Assembly: GCA_027013145.1 (NCBI GenBank)
Contig: JALUXX010000057.1
Span: 1-39,028, forward strand
From: Gammaproteobacteria bacterium
GTDB lineage: Bacteria; Pseudomonadota; Gammaproteobacteria; 21-64-14
Reading direction: 5' to 3'
DNA length: 39,028 nt
In this document: positions 29,332 through 37,768 of the stretch, in pieces
Layout: each line of letters begins with the position of its first letter
How positions within the stretch are numbered: the first letter of the stretch is position 1
Position numbers and translations under genes: made by a program
The notes under the pieces: generated by a model
What the model was told of the DNA's origin: nothing
Seen by the model: only the letters and a program-made list of their open reading frames with translations
The model's database searches: none

Positions 29332-29891
29332 GGTGCGGCGGGGTCCGCGGCCGCGACGAGACGGCCGTCCTCGAACCGGAACCGCCGCGTCGCCACGCGC
29401 GCGAGCTGGGCGGCGTCGTGCGCCACCCAGATCACGCCGGCGGCGCACTCGCCGCGGTACTCGGCGATCAGCGCCTCGACTCGTTCGCGCCCGGCGGCGT
29501 CGAGATTGGCGGTCGGCTCGTCCAGGAGCAGGACCTGCGGCCGGTTCTCCAGCAGGCGCAGGAGCGCGAGGCGCTGGCGCTCGCCCGTGGACAGGCGGCG
29601 GACCTCCCAATCGAGCGCCGCCGGCGGGAGGCCCAGTCGCCCGAGCCCCGGTGCGGGATCGTCGCGGAAGTGATCGCGCACGCGCTCGCCCCACCACGCA
29701 CTCTCGGCGGGCAGGAGGCCGACGCGCCGGCGCCATTGCGCGGGCGGCACGCGGCGGGCGGGGACCCCGTCGAGCAGCACCTCCCCTTCGTGCGGGTCGA
29801 GGTCGGCGATGGCGCGCAGGAGCAGGGTCTTGCCGGCCCCCGACGGCCCGCTCACCCCGACGCACTCGCCGGGACCGAGGTCGAGGTTCAC
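29322..29891 (-). CDS. fetA: FetA-like ABC transporter ATPase, N-terminus uncertain
   Basis: 189 residues from GTG 29891. Walker A is GPSGAGKTLLL, the signature is LSTGERQRLALLRLL (LSTGE in place of LSGGE), Walker B is VLLLDEPTANLD, and the switch His follows in VAHDAAQ. Pairing with FetB supports iron export. Homologues usually have about 20 more residues before the L-x-P-G-E motif; in frame upstream lies LLVQSLRTPHLQPVNLDLG, which looks like that missing part, reachable from CTG 29939 but from no ATG or GTG. The in-frame upstream stop (TAA) lies in the MITE. The insertion may have removed the original start codon; the true start is therefore open. Confidence 0.85.
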   Translation of the reverse strand: MNLDLGPGECVGVSGPSGAGKTLLLRAIADLDPHEGEVLLDGVPARRVPPAQWRRRVGLLPAESAWWGERVRDHFRDDPAPGLGRLGLPPAALDWEVRRLSTGERQRLALLRLLENRPQVLLLDEPTANLDAAGRERVEALIAEYRGECAAGVIWVAHDAAQLARVATRRFRFEDGRLVAAADPAAPCT

Positions 29892-29973
29892 GGGTTGCAG
29901 ATGGGGGGTGCGCAGCGATTGGACCAGCAGACGTTTCAGGGCCCGACTCCTCGACCGGCCTTTCGGGCGCGGC

Positions 29974-30141
29974 CCAGGAGCCTGTCGGACTTAGGCATGT
30001 TCTACTGCGGCGGTGGGAGATCGGCCCATTTTTCCGATCGTTCTCGTTAAATAGCGATTACCATTCGCCTCAAACGATCGGAAAACTGTCCTCGATCTCC
30101 CGCCGCCTCGCTACGAACACCTAAGTCCGACAGGCTCCTGG
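29974..30141. mobile_element. 168-bp palindromic MITE-like element
   Basis: Perfect 22-bp terminal inverted repeats (29974-29995 and 30120-30141; outer sequence ccaggagcctgtcggactta) continue inward as imperfect arms of about 75 bases each. Examples are tgttc...gcggc.ggagatcg and ttttccgatcgtt against their complements. The centre, around gttaaatagcgattacc, is clearly richer in A+T than the flanks. There is no open reading frame. The four bases cggc flank both ends (29970-29973 and 30142-30145), a possible target duplication, though weak evidence in GC-rich DNA. It fits a non-autonomous element moved by a transposase encoded elsewhere. Confidence 0.8.
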
Positions 30142-30220
30142 CGGCGGCGCGCGCGATTCGCTATGGTAACCCGCATCCCGGCGCCGCGGTACGGCGCCGG
30201 CCCCCGGAACGAGGACGAAA

Positions 30221-30460
30221 ATGAACGATCCGGTCGTCGCCCGCAAGGGCCCCTTCGAGGTCGAACTGGAACCGGGTACCTATTGGTGGTGCGCCTGCGG
30301 GCGCTCCGGGAATCAGCCGTTCTGCGACGGCTCCCACCAGGGGACCGGTTTCTCGCCGGTGAAGCTGGAGGTGGCGCGCAAGACCCGCGCCGCGCTGTGC
30401 GGTTGCAAGCGCACGGGCACCCCGCCCTACTGCGACGGGACGCACGAGAACCTCGACTGA
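30221..30460 (+). CDS. CDGSH iron-sulfur domain protein (two CDGSH motifs)
   Basis: 79 residues. There are two copies of the C-x-C ... C-D-G-[ST]-H motif: CACGRSGNQPFCDGSH (about 28-43) and CGCKRTGTPPYCDGTH (about 60-75). Each should bind a [2Fe-2S] cluster with three Cys and one His, as in mitoNEET-type proteins. There is no membrane anchor. GAGGA eight bases before the ATG supports the start. Such small bacterial proteins are thought to move electrons or clusters; the partner is unknown. It follows the MITE by about 80 bases and is convergent with the EAL gene. Confidence 0.93.
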   Translation: MNDPVVARKGPFEVELEPGTYWWCACGRSGNQPFCDGSHQGTGFSPVKLEVARKTRAALCGCKRTGTPPYCDGTHENLD

Positions 30461-30496
30461 ACCTCCCTGCGGCGGGCGCTCCGCGCCGGCCGAACC

Positions 30497-32836
30497 TCAG
30501 GTCCCGCGCTGCGAACGATCGGCCACGTCGGGCTCGAAGCCGGCCGGGAGCCGGGTCTGCTCTCGGATCAGGGCCTCGAACTCCGCGCGCGGTTGCGGGC
30601 GCCCGATCCAGAAGCCCTGGCCGCGGTCCACGCCGAGTTCGCGCAGGATGCGGTACTGGGATTCGGTCTCGATACCTTCGGCGACGGTGACGCAGCCGAG
30701 CCCGCGGGCGAGCGCCGCGACCGCCTCGACGATCGCCCGGTCGGCGGGGCTGGAGGCGACCTCGGCGACGAAGCTGCGGTCGATCTTGATCACCTGCACG
30801 GGCAGGCGGCGCAGGTAGGCGAGCGAGGCGTGCCCGGTACCGAAATCGTCGATGGCGAAGCGCACGCCGATGTCGGCGAGGCTGCGCAGGGCCGCGGCGC
30901 TGCGCTGCACGTCCTGCATGACCGCGGTCTCGGTCACCTCCAGTTCGATTGCGCCGGGCTCGACGTGGCTGACGGCCAGGGTGCGGCGCAGCTTCAACGG
31001 ATAGTCCGGGTTGCGCAGCTCCTCGGCGCTCAGGTTGAGCGAGAGCCGCACGTGCAGCCCCCGGGCCTCCCACTCCTTGAGATCCCGGCACGCGCGGCGC
31101 ACCACCCACTCGCCGAGCGCACCGATCCAGCCGGTGGCCTCGGCGAGCGGGATGAACTCGCCCGGCGGCAACAGTCCGCGCCCGGGGTCGTCCCAGCGGA
31201 TCAGCGCCTCGGCGCCCACCAGCGTGCGCGCCTCCAGATCGATGATCGGCTGGTAGTGCAGGACGAATTCGTCGCCCGCGAGCGCACGCTCGACCGCCTG
31301 CTGAAAGCCGACGCGCGCCACGCTGCGGCGGCTGCTGTCCGGATCGTAGAGCGCGACCCGCCCGCGCCCGTCCTGTTGCGCGGCGTGCACCGCGCTCGCC
31401 ACCGCCCGGAGCAGCTCGTCGGCGCTGTCGGCATCGTCCGGGAAGCAGCTCACGCTGACCGTGGCGTTCAGGCGCAGGGTCTGCCCGCCCGCGAACAGGG
31501 GCTCGTTGATCGCCTCCTGCAGGCGTCGCGCGAGACGGTGGATGCGCAGGAGGTCGGCCCCCGGGACCCCGACGAGATACTGCTCCACGCCGAGGTGCGC
31601 GACCAGCGCCTGCGGATCGGGGACCTGCTCGAACAGGCGCCGGGCGGTCTCCTGCAACACCTGCTGGGCACCGTCGGCGCCCAAGGCGTCGTGCACGTCG
31701 GCGAAGTCGTCGAGGTGCACCTGCAGGAGCCCCAGGGTACGCGCGCCCTCGCCGAGGCGCCGCTCCAGCCATTCGCGCGCGGCGAGCAGGTTGGGCAGTC
31801 CGGTCAGCGGGTCGTGGCGCTCGCCGGCCGCCAGCGCGTGCAGGTGGGCGCGCTCGCGCCGGAGCAGCACGCGCGAGAGCCCGACATAGCCCCCGAGCCC
31901 GAGCAAGCCGAGGATGAGGAACGGGACGCTGCCCCGCCACCACAGAGCCCAGACCTCGGACTCGGGCACGCTGATGTACAGCACCATCGGGAAGCCGATG
32001 ACGCGGGCGTAGCGCCCGATGCGCCGCGACCAGTCGCTCTGCACGCGCCCGCGATAGGCACCGGTCAGGCGTTGCGGGTGGCGCTCGAGCGCCTGCATCA
32101 GGGGTCCGGCCATGCGCGTGGCATAGAGGCGCGCCGGGTTCGGGCCCGGCAGGCGCGCCACGTGCACGCCGTTGAGCGTGATCAGGCCGATGGCCATGGA
32201 GGCGGACATCCGCTCGAAGCGCCAGCGGTCGGTCAGGGTCTTGAGCAGGATGCTCGCCTGCAGGATGAAGCGCGGCGTCCCCGCCGGCGTGCGCACGGCG
32301 TAGCGCACGGGAATGCGCCAGTCCCCCAGGACCAGCCCCTGCTGGGTCCGACCGACCCAGAGGCCGCGGGTGCCGAGCGCGGCGCGGATGCTGGCGAGGA
32401 TCCTGGGGTGGCGGCGCGGATCCGGCAGCGGCGCGTCGAACGGGCGCGCGCTGTTGACGAGCATGCGCCCGTCCGGGGCGAACAGGACCATGCTCGCGAC
32501 GCTCGGGTGATGCTGCTGGTAGGCGCGCAGCAGCGCGTAGGCCCGGCGCCGGAACTGCCGCTGGTCGCGGGGCGGGAGCTGTTCGCCGAGGTAGGGGAGG
32601 TCGTTGCCGAGCCCGGCGAGCATCGCCTGCACGCCGTTGGCGGCCATCGCCGCCTCCACGCCGAGTTCGGAGTCGACGCGTGAATAGGCCTCGAACCAGC
32701 TCCACACCCCGAACGCGACGAGTACGACGAGGCCCCCGGCGACGAACAGGAGCGTGAGGCGGCGCCACAGCGGGCCGGGCTCAAGGGTCCGGCGCTGGCC
32801 CGGGGACACGGCGGCGGCGGTTCGCGGCGCGACCAT
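30497..32836 (-). CDS. Membrane GGDEF-EAL protein, probable c-di-GMP phosphodiesterase
   Basis: 779 residues. TM1 is near 28-48 and TM2 near 305-325, with about 250 periplasmic residues between them that resemble a CACHE-type sensor (VLFAPDGRMLVNSARPF, then a second half). The GGDEF domain starts HDPLTGLPNLLAAREWL, but its active loop reads GVEQY near 415, so cyclase activity is unlikely. The EAL domain is complete: FVLHYQPIIDLE, GAEALIRW near 540, LSLNLSAEEL, ELEVTETAVM, FAIDDFGTGHASLAYLRRLP, KIDRSF and TVAEGIET. It should hydrolyse c-di-GMP in response to a periplasmic signal. It opposes the diguanylate cyclase at 20666. It lies downstream of the amtB terminator, so it is a separate transcript. 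Confidence 0.93.
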   Translation of the reverse strand: MVAPRTAAAVSPGQRRTLEPGPLWRRLTLLFVAGGLVVLVAFGVWSWFEAYSRVDSELGVEAAMAANGVQAMLAGLGNDLPYLGEQLPPRDQRQFRRRAYALLRAYQQHHPSVASMVLFAPDGRMLVNSARPFDAPLPDPRRHPRILASIRAALGTRGLWVGRTQQGLVLGDWRIPVRYAVRTPAGTPRFILQASILLKTLTDRWRFERMSASMAIGLITLNGVHVARLPGPNPARLYATRMAGPLMQALERHPQRLTGAYRGRVQSDWSRRIGRYARVIGFPMVLYISVPESEVWALWWRGSVPFLILGLLGLGGYVGLSRVLLRRERAHLHALAAGERHDPLTGLPNLLAAREWLERRLGEGARTLGLLQVHLDDFADVHDALGADGAQQVLQETARRLFEQVPDPQALVAHLGVEQYLVGVPGADLLRIHRLARRLQEAINEPLFAGGQTLRLNATVSVSCFPDDADSADELLRAVASAVHAAQQDGRGRVALYDPDSSRRSVARVGFQQAVERALAGDEFVLHYQPIIDLEARTLVGAEALIRWDDPGRGLLPPGEFIPLAEATGWIGALGEWVVRRACRDLKEWEARGLHVRLSLNLSAEELRNPDYPLKLRRTLAVSHVEPGAIELEVTETAVMQDVQRSAAALRSLADIGVRFAIDDFGTGHASLAYLRRLPVQVIKIDRSFVAEVASSPADRAIVEAVAALARGLGCVTVAEGIETESQYRILRELGVDRGQGFWIGRPQPRAEFEALIREQTRLPAGFEPDVADRSQRGT

Positions 32837-32898
32837 GGACTCCGATCCGCCGCCTCCCCGCAGACCCCCACCGGCCCCGGGTGCGGCGGCGATTGAGC

Positions 32899-32939
32899 GG
32901 ATCCGATACGGACGGATCCCCTACCCGCTCATTCGGGTA
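32899..32939. promoter_or_regulatory. Two adjacent inverted repeats upstream of the GGDEF-EAL gene
   Basis: ggatccg/cggatcc (32899-32905 and 32913-32919) and tacccg/cgggta (32922-32927 and 32934-32939). Their centres are about 21 bases apart, two helical turns, and 70-95 bases before the start at 32836. A pair of operator half-sites or a small stem-loop leader is possible. No regulator is identified. Confidence 0.35.
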
Positions 32940-32994
32940 TGGCCCTATCTTAATTCAAAAACTGACCGATGCCATGGGAAATCCCGGACGGGCG

Positions 32995-33020
32995 AAAAAA
33001 ACGGGCGCCGAGGCGCCCGC
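32995..33020 (-). terminator. Intrinsic terminator after amtB
   Basis: On the minus strand, cgggcgc-ctcg-gcgcccg forms a 7-bp GC stem followed by seven T. It lies about 70 bases past the amtB stop and separates the torF-glnK-amtB transcript from the GGDEF-EAL gene. Confidence 0.85.
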
Positions 33021-33090
33021 AAGGAGGGAGGAGCTTCGATGAACCGTACGACCGCGGCCGGCCCGGGGCGCACCCCGGGCCGGCGGCGGC

Positions 33091-34512
33091 TCAGTCGTAG
33101 ACCTCGCGTCCGGCGTGGGCCCCGGCCGGCGGAACGGCGGCCGGTGCAGGGGCCGCCTCGGGCATGCTGAGACCCGTGGTGCCGGTGTACTCGTAGACCT
33201 GCTCGCCGTGCAGCGAGATGTCGAGCCCGGCGACCTCGTCCTCCTCGGCCACGCGCAGCCCCATCAGGGCGTCGAGCACCTTGAGGATGATGAAGGTGAC
33301 CACCGCGTCGTAGACGACGGTGACGATCACGCCGAACCCCTGGAGCTGGAGCTGGTGCAGGACGCTGCCGCCGGCCGCGTCCGACACCCCCGCGCCGCCG
33401 AAGAATTTGGCGGCGAAGATGCCCGTCAGCATCGCGCCCAGGGCCCCGCCGACGGCGTGCACGCCGAAGGCGTCGAGCGAGTCGTCGTAGCCGAAGATCG
33501 CCTTCATGTAGGTGGCGCTCCAGAAGCAGACCACGCCGGCACCGATGCCGATGACGAACGCGCCCACCGGCCCGACGAAGCCGGAGGCCGGGGTGATCGC
33601 CACCAGACCCGCGACCGCGCCCGAGGACATGCCGAGCAGCGTCGGCTTGCCGCGTGCCGCCCACTCGGCGAACATCCACGCCAGCGCCGCGACCCCGGTG
33701 GCGATCTGTGTGACCGCCATGGCCATGCCGGCCGTGCCGTTGGCGGCGACCGCGGAGCCCGCGTTGAATCCGAACCAGCCCACCCACAGCAGCGCCGCGC
33801 CGGACATCGTCAGGACGAGGTTCACCGGGGGCATGGGCTCCTTGCCGAGACCCTTGCGCTTGCCCAATACCAGCGCGGCGACCAGCCCCGCGACGCCGGC
33901 ATTGATGTGCACCACGGTCCCGCCGGCGAAGTCGAGCACGCCGTCGCCGCCGAGCCAGCCGCCGGGGCCCCAGACCATGTGCGCGATCGGCGAATAGACC
34001 AGCACCGACCACAGACCGAGGAACCAGAGCATCGCCGAGAACTTCATGCGCTCGACGATCGAGCCGATGATCAGCGCCGGGGTGATGATGGCGAAGGTCA
34101 TCTGGAAGGTCATGAAGACCGACTCGGGGATGGTCCCGTTCATCGCACCGTAGCCCATGCCGTCGAGGAAGAACCGGCTGAAGCCGCCGACGAACTTGTT
34201 GCCCCCCGTGAACGCCAGCGAGTAGCCGATGATCGCCCACAGGGCGGTGACCAGGCAGGTCACCGCGAAGGTCTGCGCGGCGACCGACAGCAGGTTCTTC
34301 TTGCGCACCATGCCGCCGTAGAACAGGGCCACGCCGGGGATGGTCATCATCAGGACCAGCGCCGTGGAGGTGAGCATCCAAGCGGTGTCGCCCGCATCCA
34401 GCTTGGGCGCGTCCGCGGCCATGGCGAGCGCGGGCGTGAGCCACAGGCCGATCACCCCCGCGATGAGCCCCGGGAGCCCGCGGGCCGCCCCGATCGATTG
34501 CTTGAATTTCAT
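33091..34512 (-). CDS. amtB: Ammonium transporter AmtB
   Basis: 473 residues with an N-terminal signal-like segment (GLPGLIAGVIGLWLTPALAMA), then 11 membrane helices. Family motifs: TIPGVALFYGGMVRKKN, FAGGTVVHINAGVAGLVAALVLGKR (first pore His), WVGWFGFNAGSA, FGVHAVGGALGAMLTGIFA (second pore His). The cytoplasmic tail contains AGLDISLHGEQVYEY, which binds GlnK in known systems. It conducts ammonium into the cell. It is 30 bases after glnK, and both lie behind torF and a sigma-54 promoter. The last 25 residues are Pro/Ala-rich and unusual in length but not disruptive. Confidence 0.97.
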   Translation of the reverse strand: MKFKQSIGAARGLPGLIAGVIGLWLTPALAMAADAPKLDAGDTAWMLTSTALVLMMTIPGVALFYGGMVRKKNLLSVAAQTFAVTCLVTALWAIIGYSLAFTGGNKFVGGFSRFFLDGMGYGAMNGTIPESVFMTFQMTFAIITPALIIGSIVERMKFSAMLWFLGLWSVLVYSPIAHMVWGPGGWLGGDGVLDFAGGTVVHINAGVAGLVAALVLGKRKGLGKEPMPPVNLVLTMSGAALLWVGWFGFNAGSAVAANGTAGMAMAVTQIATGVAALAWMFAEWAARGKPTLLGMSSGAVAGLVAITPASGFVGPVGAFVIGIGAGVVCFWSATYMKAIFGYDDSLDAFGVHAVGGALGAMLTGIFAAKFFGGAGVSDAAGGSVLHQLQLQGFGVIVTVVYDAVVTFIILKVLDALMGLRVAEEDEVAGLDISLHGEQVYEYTGTTGLSMPEAAPAPAAVPPAGAHAGREVYD

Positions 34513-34542
34513 GGGTCTCTCCTCAGTAGTGCCCGGAAACCG

Positions 34543-34932
<390 letters not shown>

Positions 34933-35616
34933 TCAGAGATCGAAGCTCTTGGTCCAGTTGACGAACACCTTCGGCCGCGAGTCCAGCGGAAACTTTCTGT
35001 CGCTGAGAGTAGTGTCGCTGACCGTCACCGCGAACTCGCCGAGCTTCCCGAGCCCCTTGGTCACGCTGGCGTTGAAGTCGGTGTAGCTGTCGAAGGCCGC
35101 CGCCGTGGGATTGTCGAAGTGGTAACGCCCCACGTGGGCGCCCACGCTCAGGTCCTTGCCCCAGGGGAGCGGATAGCTGACCGCGACCTCGTAGTACTGG
35201 GCGTCGGTGTTGGTGCCGAAGACGTCGTTGGTGAAGTGTCCGGCGGCGCTGAACGGACCGTAACTCAGCGCGGCCGAGAACTCCGTCCAGTTGATGCTCG
35301 GATTCTGCGGGTAGTCGTACTTGATGACCCCGAGATCGATTCCGACCCCCTTGAACGTGCGCGAGATCCCGCCGTAGAGGTCGAGTTCCTGCGACCCGAA
35401 AGAGGTATTGGACACCCAGGTACCCACGTAGAGCCCGGAAGAGTGCGAGTAGTCGACCCCGCCCGAGATGGCGGCGCCGTTGTTGGTCTGCGTGGTCCCG
35501 CGCCAGACATAGTTCGAGGTCGCGCCGATGTTCGCCGTCAGGCCGGCATGTGCCGGCGCGGCCGTGAGCAGGCCGGCGGCGAGCGCGGCGGATCCGGTTC
35601 GTATCAACCACTTCAT
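34933..35616 (-). CDS. TorF-family putative porin (outer membrane beta-barrel)
   Basis: 227 residues with signal peptide MKWLIRTGSAALAAGLLTAAPAHA, mature start GLTANIGATSNYVWRGTTQT (the family hallmark), then alternating aromatic beta strands and a terminal VFVNWTKSFDL ending in a hydrophobic residue. AGGGGG precedes the ATG at 35616. The family (TIGR02001 type) is often found next to glnK-amtB in proteobacteria. It is the first gene of the torF-glnK-amtB operon, so a role in outer membrane passage of a nitrogen compound is inferred. No pore selectivity can be read. Confidence 0.88.
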   Translation of the reverse strand: MKWLIRTGSAALAAGLLTAAPAHAGLTANIGATSNYVWRGTTQTNNGAAISGGVDYSHSSGLYVGTWVSNTSFGSQELDLYGGISRTFKGVGIDLGVIKYDYPQNPSINWTEFSAALSYGPFSAAGHFTNDVFGTNTDAQYYEVAVSYPLPWGKDLSVGAHVGRYHFDNPTAAAFDSYTDFNASVTKGLGKLGEFAVTVSDTTLSDRKFPLDSRPKVFVNWTKSFDL

Positions 35617-35717
35617 GAGTTCGTCCCCCTGTTCAGGAAGCATCCGGTTGAGGCTTCCGGGCCGGGCTGGGTCCCGGGCCGGTGCGGCCCGTACCATCGG
35701 GCTCGCGGCCTGGGTAT

Positions 35718-35733
35718 TGCAGATCCCGTGCCA
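35718..35733 (-). promoter_or_regulatory. Sigma-54 promoter for torF-glnK-amtB
   Basis: Minus-strand TGGCACGGGATCTGCA matches the consensus TGGCACG-N4-TTGCA with one mismatch (C for T). The GG and GC dinucleotides have exact -24/-12 spacing. The predicted start is near 35707, about 91 bases before the torF ATG. Confidence 0.88.
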
Positions 35734-35796
35734 CCGATTAAAATGCCTATGAAATCGCGAGTTATCGCGAACGTGCCGCGCAACGCCGGAACCGGA

Positions 35797-35811
35797 GCAC
35801 CGGGATGGTGC
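35797..35811. promoter_or_regulatory. NtrC-type enhancer site 1
   Basis: GCACC-GGGAT-GGTGC, a perfect inverted repeat with the NtrC core GCACC-N5-GGTGC. Its centre is at about -97 relative to the predicted torF start. Confidence 0.8.
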
Positions 35812-35828
35812 GCATCGCCATGAGGGCG

Positions 35829-35843
35829 GCACCAACGTGGTGC
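35829..35843. promoter_or_regulatory. NtrC-type enhancer site 2
   Basis: GCACC-AACGT-GGTGC, a second perfect core, centred 32 bases from site 1 (three helical turns) at about -129. The pair copies the known spacing of the enteric glnA enhancer sites. Confidence 0.8.
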
Positions 35844-35929
35844 AGGGATCGGGACCCGGCGGCGAGGACACGCCGGGTGGCGTTGGCGTACACTGCGCGC
35901 TGACCCAGCGCGGAAGAGATCGACCCGAA

Positions 35930-36187
35930 ATGGACCCCAAGACTCTCGACGACCTCGCCCGCCGGCTCGCGGACGCAGTCCCCCCGGCCATACGCGGTTT
36001 CCAGGAAGACCTGCAGAAGAACCTCCGCGCCGGCCTGCAGGCGGCGTTCGCCCGCCTCGACCTGGTCCCGCGCGAGGAATTCGATGTTCAGACCGAACTC
36101 CTGGCGCGCACCCGGGAGCGGCTCGAGGCGTTGGAGGAGCGGGTCGCGGAACTCGAACGCCGGGTGCTCGATCAACCATCACAATGA
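35930..36187 (+). CDS. ubiK: Ubiquinone biosynthesis accessory factor UbiK (BMFP family)
   Basis: 85 residues from ATG 35930, near E. coli UbiK/YqiC (96). Conserved: DPKTLDDLARRLADAVP, IRGFQEDLQKNLRAGLQAAF, LDLVPREEFDVQTELLARTRERLEALEERVAELE; the second half is a coiled coil. UbiK works with UbiJ in the soluble Ubi complex to support aerobic ubiquinone synthesis. Longer upstream starts (35837) lack family similarity. It is divergent from torF, and the two NtrC sites lie 87-130 bases before its start. Confidence 0.92.
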   Translation: MDPKTLDDLARRLADAVPPAIRGFQEDLQKNLRAGLQAAFARLDLVPREEFDVQTELLARTRERLEALEERVAELERRVLDQPSQ

Positions 36188-36241
36188 CGGAAACGGGGCG
36201 CCAGCGGACGCGCGCCCCGCATTACCGAGGAAGGGACGCCG

Positions 36242-37753
36242 ATGACGCTGGCGGTCGCCCACAGCCGAGCCGGGGAGGGTGTGCACGCACCCGCCGTCAC
36301 CGTCGAGGTGCATCTCGCCAACGGCCTTCCGGCGACGACGCTGGTCGGTCTCCCCGAGACCGCCGTGCGCGAGAGCCGGGAGCGCGTGCGCGGTGCGCTG
36401 GTGAACAGCGCGTTCGCGTTTCCGGCGCGGCGCATCACCATCAACCTGGCGCCCGCGGACCTGCCGAAGGAAGGCGGGCGCTTCGACCTCGCCATCGCTC
36501 TGGCCATTCTGGCCGCCTCCGGTCAGATCCCGGCCGCACCGCTGGGGGCCTGCGAGTTTCTCGGTGAGCTTGCTCTGACCGGAGAGTTGCGGGCCGTGCG
36601 CGGCGTGCTGCCCGCCGCCCTCGCGGCGCGCGAGGCGGGCCGCGCGCTCGTGCTGCCGCAGGCCAACGCCGCGGAGGCCGCTCTGGCGTCGGGCCTGGAG
36701 GTGTTCGGCGCCCGACACCTGCTCGACGTCTGCGCACACCTGACCGGTACGCGTGCGTTGCAGGCGCAGCCCTACCCCGAATGGGCCGGCCGGGAACCAC
36801 CGGTGCCGGATCTGACCGAGGTGCGCGGCCAGTACCACGCCAAGCGCGCGCTCGAGATCGCCGCCGCGGGCGCGCACAGCCTGCTCTTTCTCGGGCCGCC
36901 GGGGAGCGGAAAATCCATGCTCTCCGCCCGCCTGCCGGGCATTCTGCCGCCGATGGAGGAGGATGAGGCGCTGGAGGCCGCGGCCATCGCCTCGGTGAGC
37001 CGGCAGGGGTTCACGCCCGCGGCGTGGCGCCGGCGCCCGTTCCGGGCCCCGCACCACACCGCCTCGGGCGTCGCGCTGGTGGGGGGCGGGAGCAACCCGC
37101 GCCCCGGCGAGGTCTCACTGGCCCACCACGGGGTCCTGTTCCTGGACGAGCTGCCGGAATTCGACCGCCGTGCGCTGGAGGTGCTGCGCGAACCGCTCGA
37201 ATCCGGGTCCATCACCATCTCGCGCGCGGCGCGCCAGGCCGACTTCCCGGCGCGCTTCCAACTCATCGCGGCGATGAATCCCTGCCCCTGCGGTTACCTC
37301 GGTGATCCCTCCGGCCGCTGCCGCTGCACCGCGGAGCAGGTGGAACGCTACCGCGCGCGTGTCTCCGGTCCGCTGCTCGACCGGATCGACCTGCACGTGG
37401 AGACCCCCAGGGTGCGCCGCGAGCAACTGCTCGGCAAGCCGGACGGGGAACCCTCGGCGGTGATCCGCCGGCGCGTCGTGCGGGCGCGGGAACGCCAGAT
37501 CGCGCGCGCGGGCGTGCCCAATGCGGCGCTGAGCAATCCCGAGGTGGACCGGTGGTGCGCGTTGCAGCCCGGGGACCGGGAACTGCTGGCCAACGCGATC
37601 GAACACCTCGGCCTGTCGGCGCGGGCCTACCACCGCGTGCTGAAGGTGGCGCGCACCATCGCCGACCTCGCCGGGGACGCGGATATCCGCACCGGGCACC
37701 TCACCGAGGCGATCGGCTATCGGCGCCTCGACCGCCGCCCGGCGGGGCGTTGA
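36242..37753 (+). CDS. comM: YifB/ComM family Mg-chelatase-like AAA+ ATPase
   Basis: 503 residues. The N-terminal Lon-like (S5 fold) domain contains VTVEVHLANGLPATTLVGLP and ITINLAPADLPKEGGRFDL. The AAA+ domain has Walker A GPPGSGKSMLSARLPGILPP near 218, PFRAPHHTASGVALVGGG, NPRPGEVSLAHHGVLFLDELPEF as Walker B, and a zinc-binding-like segment NPCPCGYLGD...CRC. The C-terminal part matches the Mg-chelatase tail (LSARAYHRVLKVARTIADL). ComM is a branch-migration helicase for natural transformation in Vibrio and Haemophilus. GAGGAAGGG precedes the ATG. It follows ubiK by 54 bases. Confidence 0.95.
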   Translation: MTLAVAHSRAGEGVHAPAVTVEVHLANGLPATTLVGLPETAVRESRERVRGALVNSAFAFPARRITINLAPADLPKEGGRFDLAIALAILAASGQIPAAPLGACEFLGELALTGELRAVRGVLPAALAAREAGRALVLPQANAAEAALASGLEVFGARHLLDVCAHLTGTRALQAQPYPEWAGREPPVPDLTEVRGQYHAKRALEIAAAGAHSLLFLGPPGSGKSMLSARLPGILPPMEEDEALEAAAIASVSRQGFTPAAWRRRPFRAPHHTASGVALVGGGSNPRPGEVSLAHHGVLFLDELPEFDRRALEVLREPLESGSITISRAARQADFPARFQLIAAMNPCPCGYLGDPSGRCRCTAEQVERYRARVSGPLLDRIDLHVETPRVRREQLLGKPDGEPSAVIRRRVVRARERQIARAGVPNAALSNPEVDRWCALQPGDRELLANAIEHLGLSARAYHRVLKVARTIADLAGDADIRTGHLTEAIGYRRLDRRPAGR

Positions 37754-37768
37754 CGGGCGGGGGCCGCG

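Larger units (their letters stand above)
35617..35929. other. Divergent control region torF / ubiK
   Basis: A 313-bp region without a gene. From left to right it holds the torF leader (about 91 bases), a sigma-54 promoter (35718-35733, minus), an AT-rich segment, and two NtrC-type palindromes at 35797-35811 and 35829-35843. The remaining part toward ubiK has no promoter that I can assign. The ATAAAATGCC-like AT-rich stretch at 35737-35760 lies between promoter and enhancer sites, where bending is often needed. Confidence 0.8.

Noticed and set aside
35837-35929. N-terminal extension of UbiK from an upstream in-frame start
   Set aside because: The extra residues lack family similarity and would overlap the NtrC site; the ATG at 35930 matches the UbiK N-terminus.
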